Source: Planctomycetota bacterium (GTDB lineage: Bacteria; Planctomycetota; Phycisphaerae; UBA1845). Taken from it: a stretch of DNA of 11,862 bases. Of this stretch, positions 7,097-11,862 are shown piece after piece. The notes under the pieces were generated by a model that was not told where the DNA came from, searched no databases, and saw only the letters and a list, made by a program, of their open reading frames with translations. The DNA lies in contig JADFRH010000034.1 in the NCBI GenBank assembly GCA_022561415.1, positions 1 through 11,862 of the forward strand, in the 5' to 3' direction. The position numbers and the translations under genes are program-made. Within the stretch, counting starts at the first letter, position 1; every line of letters begins with the position of its first letter.

Positions 7097-8662
7097 ATGA
7101 AGCCGAGACCGGTGCTGCTGGGGCCGGCTGTGCGCCGCGCTCAGCGATTCCGGCACGGGTCCGCGCCCCGGCGTCCGAGAGTTCGCGTCGGTCGCCTGAC
7201 GGTTGTCATGTGCCTTGGGTTGGTCGGATCCACTCACGCGGTCGCCCAACCGACGCAGTCGGCTTACCGACCACTCAGCGAGGTGGTACCGCATGACGCG
7301 GTCGCCGCCTATTTTGCGGAGCCGCCGTCGTCCCAAGAATCACCGCAAGCGCCCTGGTCGGCGCTGAAGCTTGCGACGTTTGTGGCCGACCGGGCGAATC
7401 AGGCGGGGTTGCTGTCGAGTATCGAGGAGACGTCGCGGCAGTGGATCGACTTGGCCGCGGCGTTATCCGTCGTGTTCGACCATCCGCACGCCGTAGCGCT
7501 GCTGGACGTCAAAGCGCGGTCGGGCTCGGACGACGGACATGAGCTGGCCGCCCTGCAGGCCGCCTTGATTATCCGTACCGATGGCGACAACAAACGCATC
7601 ACCGAGCGAATCCAACACCTGCTTGGCGTCTACACGAACACGCAGTACGCGAGCCTCTCCGAGCAGTCCGCCGGCGACATGACCTGGTTCTCCCTGCGCG
7701 ACGCGCGCCTGGGCGATTGGGCGGTTATCGCCTGGGGTGCCTACGGCGATTACTACGTGGTCGTTATCGGAGAGGGCGCGTTCGAGCGGATCGTCGCCAC
7801 GATTCGCGATCCGAAAGACAGCCTCAGACACGACGCTTGGTTTGCCCGCGCTGTCCGACAGACTGCGGCGCCGATGACTGGGGACGGAACCGCCACAGTC
7901 GGACTGCCGACCGAACCATCCTACGCCTGGTACGTCCGGTTTGACCGCCTGCGCCGCAGCTCAGATGCCGGGTTTGACGCGAAGGTCCAATGGGTCCAAT
8001 TCTCTCTCGGGCTCGCGGGTGTCGACCGGGGACTGTGGATGGCTGCTCAATCCCCAGCGACCGGTTCCGTGGAGGTTGTCGGTGTTCATCGTCAAAAGGA
8101 TCGTGACACGCTTCACCGCCTGGCCGGCGAGTTTGCGGGAGCCGACCTCCCGGATGATGCCGTTCCCGATCTCGTCGTCGGCTTCGCGGTGATCGACTGC
8201 ATTCCGTCGGCCGTCTGGCGCGGTGCCTCCAACGCCTATCTGGGATCTCGGGGATCCAACTCTAAGGAGCGTTGCGAGCTGGGGTTTGACCGAATCGAAG
8301 AGGAATCCGGCGTTTCCGTAGAGCAGGATATTCTGTCCCTGCTTGGCGGCCCGGTGGTGATTCACAATTATCCGCGGCATGCCCTTCGCCTGCCGCTGGC
8401 ATGGACGCTGGTCGTTCCCGTCCGGGGTGACCCGCGCGTCCTGCGCGATCGCGTGGACAAGGTGCTCCGCGCCGTCCAGAGGCAGCAGGCGAGCGAGAAC
8501 GGTGTTCAGCTCGTGCGCACCACGGATGGCATCTGGCACCTTCAGTACGGGCTTGCCGGGCCGGCGCTCGCGATCACGGATCGGTGGCTTGTTCTGAGCT
8601 TCTCACCGTACGCGGTCCGACAAAACCTCGCGTTGCTCACCAGACAATCGGACCGCCCGTGA
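7097..8662 (+). CDS. Secreted or periplasmic protein of unknown function, 521 aa
   Basis: The N-terminus is a long, very Arg-rich n-region (about residues 1-33), a hydrophobic core (LTVVMCLGLVG, 34-44) and a signal-peptidase site AVA|Q at 50/51. The product is therefore likely exported. The mature part is soluble, mixed alpha/beta, with no membrane segment and no catalytic motif that I recognise. The opening phrase after the signal (LSEVVPHDAVAAYFAEPP) resembles planctomycete proteins annotated as hypothetical or DUF3352-like, which often begin with a statement of this type. That likeness is an impression, not an assignment. The start is ATG 7097 because GAGGAA (7085-7090) sits 6 nt upstream. 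A GTG at 7061 would add 12 residues but lies almost at the predicted transcription start. The gene is divergent from the histidine kinase, which might sense something connected with it; this is inference. Confidence 0.8.
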   Translation: MKPRPVLLGPAVRRAQRFRHGSAPRRPRVRVGRLTVVMCLGLVGSTHAVAQPTQSAYRPLSEVVPHDAVAAYFAEPPSSQESPQAPWSALKLATFVADRANQAGLLSSIEETSRQWIDLAAALSVVFDHPHAVALLDVKARSGSDDGHELAALQAALIIRTDGDNKRITERIQHLLGVYTNTQYASLSEQSAGDMTWFSLRDARLGDWAVIAWGAYGDYYVVVIGEGAFERIVATIRDPKDSLRHDAWFARAVRQTAAPMTGDGTATVGLPTEPSYAWYVRFDRLRRSSDAGFDAKVQWVQFSLGLAGVDRGLWMAAQSPATGSVEVVGVHRQKDRDTLHRLAGEFAGADLPDDAVPDLVVGFAVIDCIPSAVWRGASNAYLGSRGSNSKERCELGFDRIEEESGVSVEQDILSLLGGPVVIHNYPRHALRLPLAWTLVVPVRGDPRVLRDRVDKVLRAVQRQQASENGVQLVRTTDGIWHLQYGLAGPALAITDRWLVLSFSPYAVRQNLALLTRQSDRP

Positions 8663-8739
8663 CGATTGGATCGAACAACACGTCGTGAGGTCGATTCCAC
8701 TTCGGTAGGCATAGCGGTTGGAAGGTCACAAGGTCTTGA

Positions 8740-8775
8740 TCCCGGCGCGGCGGGAACGTTTCGATTTTTCGACGT
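8740..8775. terminator. Possible weak terminator between convergent genes
   Basis: A short inverted repeat TCCCG/CGGGA (8740-8744 and 8751-8755, 6-nt loop) is followed on the plus strand by a T-rich stretch (GTTTCGATTTTT). It lies between the stop of the secreted-protein gene and the stop of the crotonase gene on the other strand. The stem is only 5 bp and the T-run is not immediate, so this is a weak call. Confidence 0.25.
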
Positions 8776-8778
8776 TTT

Positions 8779-9615
8779 CTAGGGTTTTGCGCGGAGGCTT
8801 GCGTAGTCGATCGGGCGTTTCTCGATGAACGCCTTCGTTCCTTCGTGGACCTCGGGCGACGTGTTGTGGATCGACAGCCACTCGCGCGCGTGGCCGATGG
8901 TCATGTGCCATGAGAAATCGCGCCAGAAGTTGAGCTGCTGTTTGGCGTATCGCGTGCATTCGGGCATTTTATCGATCAACTTCTCGCACATCGCATCCAC
9001 GGCCGCGTCGAGCTTGTCGCGCGGAACCACCTCGTTGATCAGGCCCCATTCCAGCGCCTTGGCGGCCGGGATATCTTCGCACAGAAACAGGATCTCCCGA
9101 GCCCGACGATCGCCGACGATGATCGGCAGCCACTGGGTCGCCCCCGCGGCCGCGACGCTGCCGCGCGCCGCACCGACCTGCTTGATGATGATGTCGTCGG
9201 CCGCGATCGCCAGGTCGCATGACATGTTCATCTCGTTTCCGCCGCCGACGACCATTCCGTTGAGCCGGGCCACCGTCACCTTGCCGATGTTGCGGAGCTT
9301 CTCGTGGACCTCGATAAACGTGCGCATCCACTTCCAGTAGGCGTCGGGCTTGTCCAAGCATCGTGCCGACTGTTCCTTCAGGTCGGCGCCGGTGCAGAAC
9401 GCCCGCTCGCCCGCCCCGGTCAGCACCATGACCCGTATCGCATCGTCCCAGGAGACGTCCTCGAACGCGGTGTAGAGCTCACGGAGCGTCGGATAGTCGA
9501 GACAGTTGAGCACTTCCGGGCGGTTCATGGTCACCGTCGCCCGGTGGCCTTGCTTAACGTAAATGATGTTCTCAAAGCCGAACGATTCGGCCGGTTGATG
9601 TTGCGGAAAATTCAT
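8779..9615 (-). CDS. Crotonase-superfamily enzyme (enoyl-CoA hydratase/isomerase family)
   Basis: Acts on an acyl-CoA thioester; substrate unknown. The 278-residue protein has the CoA and oxyanion-hole motifs AGERAFCTGADL (68-79) and NGMVVGGGNEMNMSCDLAIA (119-138). The usual first catalytic glutamate is kept as E128 in GGGNE. The second, normally the Glu of QPE, is replaced: the motif reads QVGAARGS (146-153) with G148. A QxG...GS motif followed by VGDRRAREILFLCEDI is also typical of MenB, BadI and BamA-type ring-opening or ring-forming crotonases, although MenB lacks the first Glu. The best guess is therefore a ring or branched acyl-CoA hydrolase/hydratase rather than a beta-oxidation hydratase. 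No other fatty-acid, aromatic or menaquinone gene is nearby. ATG 9615 is chosen; GTG 9642 would add nine residues. The Shine-Dalgarno is weak. Confidence 0.9.
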   Translation of the reverse strand: MNFPQHQPAESFGFENIIYVKQGHRATVTMNRPEVLNCLDYPTLRELYTAFEDVSWDDAIRVMVLTGAGERAFCTGADLKEQSARCLDKPDAYWKWMRTFIEVHEKLRNIGKVTVARLNGMVVGGGNEMNMSCDLAIAADDIIIKQVGAARGSVAAAGATQWLPIIVGDRRAREILFLCEDIPAAKALEWGLINEVVPRDKLDAAVDAMCEKLIDKMPECTRYAKQQLNFWRDFSWHMTIGHAREWLSIHNTSPEVHEGTKAFIEKRPIDYASLRAKP

Positions 9616-9669
9616 GGCACGTCCATTTGATCGAGCGGGCACGGTCTGCCCATCGAACCGCCGGAGAGT

Positions 9670-9753
9670 TTACTGCGCGGCGGCCCGAATGGCCACGTCC
9701 GCGTCGCCATGCGACTCGCGGTCCATCTTTTCAAAGGTAGGGTCACCATCAGA
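9670..9753 (-). pseudogene. Possible 3' remnant of a lost gene
   Basis: A 27-codon stretch ends in TAA (9670-9672) and reads like a natural protein C-terminus (GDPTFEKMDRES, then DADVAIRAAAQ), with about three quarters G or C at third codon positions. An in-frame TGA (9754-9756) and the palindrome-rich segment cut it off upstream. The stop is 54 nt before the crotonase ATG, as expected for a former upstream operon partner. It is short enough to be chance in GC-rich DNA. A tiny frame starting at ATG 9726 is also possible. Confidence 0.25.
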
Positions 9754-9787
9754 TCAGGAAATCGCGCTCCCACCACCCAGGATAACA

Positions 9788-9886
9788 GGTGCGTCTGACG
9801 ACCCACCCTACCCACCCTAGCAGGCTTGCGCAGCAGAAGCCACGGCCTGGCTGCGTCCGGCACCGCCAACCGGCGGTGACGGATGC
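9788..9886. repeat. Pair of palindromes resembling REP-type elements
   Basis: Palindrome 1: GGTGCGTC (9788-9795), loop TGAC, GACCCACC (9800-9807), 8 bp with one mismatch. It overlaps two tandem copies of CCCACCCTA (9802-9810 and 9811-9819). Palindrome 2: arms 9853-9867 and 9872-9886 around the loop AACC. Its inner 7 bp are perfect (CACCGCC/GGCGGTG) and the outer 7 bp include one G-T wobble, with one G-A mismatch between them. Neither palindrome is followed by a T-run, so they are not ordinary terminators. Two hairpins in one intergenic region is typical of REP/REPIN-like elements mobilised by RAYT transposases. Whether this is one depends on other copies in the genome. Confidence 0.45.
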
Positions 9887-10015
9887 CACCCGACCGCGAG
9901 CGTGAGCATGCCACACAGACAATTACCGAACAACTTCCGAACACACCATAAACCCATTGCTTCTGCTTTGCGAAAAATTTTCCTCCACGACTTGCAATGA
10001 TCTGGGAAATAAGCT

Positions 10016-10105
10016 AAGTGTGCGGGCTGTTCGGACGGAGCTGAACACTTTTGACGTTCGCACAAGCGTCTTGTTTTCCGGCGCTGCAGGACGCCACGTC
10101 AGCGC
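10016..10105. other. Cluster of inverted repeats upstream of the orphan gene
   Basis: Three inverted repeats follow closely: AAGTGT/ACACTT (10016-10021 and 10045-10050, then TT), ACAAG-CGT-CTTGT followed by TTT (10062-10077), and GCGCTG/CAGCGC (10081-10086 and 10100-10105). The first two look like weak terminators or RNA stem-loops on the plus strand. They may form a structured leader of the gene at 10267 or belong to a degraded element. No known riboswitch or RNA family is recognised. Confidence 0.3.
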
Positions 10106-10253
10106 GTGAGTTCTGGTTGGTTTGAGACGGCTTATGGTTGACCGCGGCGACGTGGTTGTGGACCCTGGCCACGACCGTGGGCTGCGTGTACGGCAATTCT
10201 CTTCGGATGTTTGGGAGGTCAAGGAATCTCCCGGAACTGGACAACCATTTACG

Positions 10254-10259
10254 AAAGGA
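10254..10259 (+). promoter_or_regulatory. Ribosome binding site of the orphan gene
   Basis: AAAGGA lies 7 nt before ATG 10267. It is among the best Shine-Dalgarno sites in the window and decides the start over upstream in-frame codons reaching back to 10138. Confidence 0.75.
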
Positions 10260-10266
10260 ACACGAC

Positions 10267-10605
10267 ATGCCACATGGAAACCCGATTGACTGGAATGGAG
10301 AAGCAATGGCAGATGCTGAGGTAGTTGGAGGCGTTGAGTCCAGCCCGACAAAATACGTTGCATTCAGCATCCAGAGAAAAGACGATGGCATCAAGGTGGC
10401 GAAAACAGTGGCCGATGCGTGGAACAGGATACATAGCGACAAAGCTGTGCATAACGAGGAAGGACGGGTTACCTTCCCCGGTAACGTACGCCGCACGTGC
10501 TTCATATCCTTTTCTAACGGGACCGTGGCAATTCACTGTGTACCCGACGGACCTAATGGCGTCGAGGTGGTAGCGGGGTTGAAGGTGTTCTCACCAACTT
10601 CGTGA
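10267..10605 (+). CDS. Orphan protein of unknown function, 112 aa
   Basis: No family is recognised. The protein begins MPHGNPIDWNGEAM and has a polar N-terminal part. The probable compact domain includes TKYVAFSIQRKDDGIKVAK, a helix AKTVADAWNRI and alternating beta-like strands (RTCFISFSNGTVAIHCV, then GVEVVAGLKVF). It has no signal peptide, no membrane segment and no repeated Cys motif. The mix suggests a small alpha/beta soluble protein. The start rests on the strong Shine-Dalgarno. Codon choice is more AT-tolerant than in the neighbouring genes on the left (many AAA, GAT, GTT), which suggests recent acquisition. It sits alone between the palindrome-rich region and a convergent TPR gene, 51 nt from the latter. 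Confidence 0.65.
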   Translation: MPHGNPIDWNGEAMADAEVVGGVESSPTKYVAFSIQRKDDGIKVAKTVADAWNRIHSDKAVHNEEGRVTFPGNVRRTCFISFSNGTVAIHCVPDGPNGVEVVAGLKVFSPTS

Positions 10606-10638
10606 CGCCGCTTTTTGCACAGTGAAGTCGACGAAATT

Positions 10639-10653
10639 CCCGTGGGCTACGGG
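10639..10653 (-). terminator. Weak hairpin terminator of the TPR gene
   Basis: CCCGT/ACGGG (10639-10643 and 10649-10653), extendable by one G-T pair, lies 3 nt beyond the stop of the minus-strand TPR gene. On that strand it is followed by AATTTC, a poor T-run. It could serve both convergent genes. On the plus strand a separate TTTTT (10612-10616) follows the orphan gene without a clear stem. Confidence 0.3.
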
Positions 10654-10656
10654 TAG

Positions 10657-11583
10657 TCAGTCAGCGCCAAGCTGCTGGAGATGCCACTTGGCTAGATCGT
10701 ACTCGAGGTGAGTGTATATCTCGGTGTCCCGCACATCCTGGAAGAAGGTTTTCGCCTCCGGACGGCGGCCTTCAACCAGGGCTCTAGCTCCTAAGTAGTA
10801 GCACGCGATACAGCGTAGTAATGGATTGGTCCCTGCCTCCGCGACCATCTCGTGGGTAGTCAGACGACCGCGACACACATCAAGAATCTTCTTGTCGAAG
10901 GCGTATGTGCCCGCGCCCCGATCCGCTTCCAACGCTGCCTCGGCCTGTTCCAGCGCTGCCTTCGCTGCGTCCCGATCACCCGGATCACCACGAAGCATGC
11001 GGATCTCCCAGATCCAGAGGTAAGATTGGTGTGCCAGCCGCCGGCTGAGAAAAGCCGCGCGAGAGAGGTCTTCGAGCGCTCTGTCCATGTCACCGGCGAA
11101 ACGACGTGTCACACTGCGGGATAGGTAAACGAGGGCTTTCTCCGGTGCCAAGGCGACAGCGGCATTATGGTCAGCCAGCGCCAGCTCATCGTCACCGGAG
11201 ATTCGACGCAGACGTGCACGATTGTGGAAATCTTCCGCCAGATATTCGTTTCGTGTTGCTCTTATCCCTTGGTCATAGGCGACCAATGCGGCATCGAAGT
11301 TGCCGCGTTTCGCTAGCAGATACCCCTTGGTTCGCAGCGCCAAAGAGTTGGTCCGGTCAAGTTCGAGAGCCTTAGTACAGTCATGCCAGGCGGCATCATT
11401 CTTGTTTTGGCGAGTCAACGCCTTCGCCCGCAGGGCGTACGCCAGGGCGAGGTCTGGTTCGAGCTCGATGGCTCTGGTACAGTCCGCGATCACCTTCCTC
11501 GTGTCACGTTGATCCGCTTCCGATTGCGCCTTGACGAACTCCTTGGAGGCCTTTTCCCTGGCAGCGGCCCTTTCAACTGCCAA
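10657..11583 (-). CDS. TPR-repeat protein, probably the C-terminal part of a split gene
   Basis: A helical-repeat protein that likely binds other proteins. At least four tetratricopeptide-like repeats can be seen between about residues 25 and 185 (for example VIADCTRAIELEPDLALAYA, AWHDCTKALELDRTNSLALR and ALADHNAAVALAPEKALVYL). A divergent helical C-terminal half follows. It has no signal peptide or catalytic motif. The only start near the beginning of the repeat region is TTG at 11583, with no Shine-Dalgarno. It overlaps the stop of the upstream Ig-like gene by 11 nt in another frame; the next candidate is a GTG about 30 codons in. The residues just before the repeats (ERAAAREKASKEFVKAQSEA) look like a helical linker, not an N-terminus. 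The simplest reading is that this is the distal part of a longer protein interrupted by a frameshift. Translational coupling from the upstream gene is the alternative. Confidence 0.8.
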   Translation of the reverse strand: MAVERAAAREKASKEFVKAQSEADQRDTRKVIADCTRAIELEPDLALAYALRAKALTRQNKNDAAWHDCTKALELDRTNSLALRTKGYLLAKRGNFDAALVAYDQGIRATRNEYLAEDFHNRARLRRISGDDELALADHNAAVALAPEKALVYLSRSVTRRFAGDMDRALEDLSRAAFLSRRLAHQSYLWIWEIRMLRGDPGDRDAAKAALEQAEAALEADRGAGTYAFDKKILDVCRGRLTTHEMVAEAGTNPLLRCIACYYLGARALVEGRRPEAKTFFQDVRDTEIYTHLEYDLAKWHLQQLGAD

Positions 11584-11862
11584 AGTCGCCAGGTTGGCCT
11601 GGAGCTGGAGCCGGCGTAGGAGCCGGAGCCGATGCTGACTTTCGAGCGGTCGCCGTAGCGGTCGCCGTCTGGAGACTAATCTTTAGGCGGACTTCATTAT
11701 CGTCCAGGCGAACCGCGATGGTCTCGGAGTAGAGCTTTCCTGGATCGACTCCCCTCGCACTGATATCGACTCGCAGCGGCAACTCATCGTCGGCCTCCAA
11801 CGACGCGTAGCCCGTGACCTGTATCCACGAATCTGGGTCACTGATCCAGATGCTGCTGTAAG
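11573..11862 (-). CDS. Ig-like domain protein with Pro/Ala linker, 5'-partial
   Basis: The frame enters from the right edge and gives 95 residues before a TGA. Residues 1-64 look like the end of a beta-sandwich domain: WISDPDSWIQVTGYASLEAD, LPLRVDISARGVDPGKLYSE, TIAVRLDDNEVRLKISL. This is the pattern of Ig-like or BACON-like domains (W-x-x-V, LPL-x-V, G-x-x-PG-x-Y, I-x-V). Residues 65-95 are a low-complexity Thr/Ala then Ala/Pro linker (APAPTPAPAPGQ) that stops abruptly in PGDFGS. Such linkers normally join two domains, and the next coding region is a TPR domain in a frame one base away. The codon triplets of the linker are themselves near-repeats. The upstream part of the protein, and so its overall type, lies outside the window. 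Confidence 0.7.
   Translation of the reverse strand, partial: YSSIWISDPDSWIQVTGYASLEADDELPLRVDISARGVDPGKLYSETIAVRLDDNEVRLKISLQTATATATARKSASAPAPTPAPAPGQPGDFGS
11645..11668. repeat. Two tandem copies of a 12-bp unit in the linker coding region
   Basis: AGCGGTCGCCGT (plus strand) occurs twice in a row, coding Thr-Ala-Thr-Ala on the minus strand. Downstream in the gene direction there are further GGCTCC-like near-repeats (about 11600-11630). Such tracts are prone to slippage and lie just ahead of the suspected frameshift. Confidence 0.7.

Larger units (their letters stand above)
9616..10266. other. Gene-poor region with remnants and palindromes, 651 nt
   Basis: No intact gene is supported. From left to right it holds a possible 3' gene remnant on the minus strand (9670-9753), a region with two strong palindromes and a 9-bp tandem repeat (9788-9886), an AT-richer stretch (about 9920-10015) that may contain promoters, and a series of inverted repeats (10016-10105). 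It ends in the ribosome binding site of the orphan gene at 10267. Open frames through it on both strands disagree with each other and have no starts with Shine-Dalgarno sites. A frame at 10134-10289 (51 codons) overlaps the next gene and is not convincing. Confidence 0.5.

Noticed and set aside
9802..9819. CCCACCCTA tandem copies as the start of a CRISPR or telomere-like array
   Set aside because: Only two 9-bp copies and no spacers; G-quadruplex potential on the minus strand is possible but too short to claim.
9612..9944. 110-codon minus-strand frame through the palindrome region
   Set aside because: It passes through both palindromes and the tandem repeat, overlaps the crotonase start and has no plausible start.
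10138..10266. Upstream extension of the orphan gene to 10138
   Set aside because: AAAGGA at 10254-10259 positions the ribosome at ATG 10267, and the extension looks unlike the rest of the protein.
10134..10289. 51-codon plus-strand frame overlapping the start of the orphan gene
   Set aside because: It reads fairly well as protein but has no real Shine-Dalgarno and overlaps by 23 nt a gene with a much better start; a translated leader peptide cannot be excluded.

Overview
The window is GC-rich and gene-dense with genes on both strands. The helicase and pseudouridine synthase end, ClpX and the crotonase are typical chromosomal genes. Short CxxC zinc-ribbon proteins, an Ig-like plus TPR gene pair, and a large secreted protein of no recognised family all suggest a planctomycete-like bacterium (Planctomycetota, perhaps the Phycisphaerae side). 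That placement is inference from gene style; no rRNA or marker gene here fixes it.

Left part, 1-3431. A 5'-truncated DEAD-box RNA helicase is followed 49 nt later by an RluA/RluD-type rRNA pseudouridine synthase, a probable two-gene RNA-metabolism unit on the plus strand. A 75-residue protein on the minus strand converges on it. After about 350 nt without a gene comes a plus-strand membrane protein with an N-terminal zinc ribbon. Its -35/-10 promoter ends so close to the ATG that its mRNA should be leaderless.

Middle part, 3527-6962, all on the minus strand. Reading in the direction of transcription, the order is an unpaired membrane histidine kinase, the ClpX unfoldase, then a small zinc-ribbon protein. 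The kinase has no response regulator beside it, and ClpX has no ClpP or Lon beside it. The kinase and a divergent plus-strand secreted protein (7097-8662) share a 134-nt promoter region. On the kinase side the -10 again lies right against the ATG; the other side has a normal leader and Shine-Dalgarno.

Right part, 8663-11862. A crotonase-superfamily enzyme on the minus strand has an unusual active-site pattern: the first catalytic Glu is kept and the second is replaced by Gly. Upstream of it lie about 650 nt without an intact gene. This stretch holds a possible 3' remnant of a lost gene, two strong palindromes resembling REP-type elements, and further inverted repeats before an orphan 112-residue gene with a perfect Shine-Dalgarno. 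From about 9890 onward the base composition looks less GC-rich, which fits accessory DNA. At the right edge a minus-strand Ig-like domain with a Pro/Ala/Thr linker runs out of frame into a TPR protein that has no convincing start of its own. This may be one protein split by a frameshift.

No tRNA, rRNA, CRISPR array, insertion sequence or complete mobile element was seen. No undescribed multi-gene system can be demonstrated. The most unusual parts are the 9616-10605 stretch, the Ig/TPR junction and the leaderless promoters.
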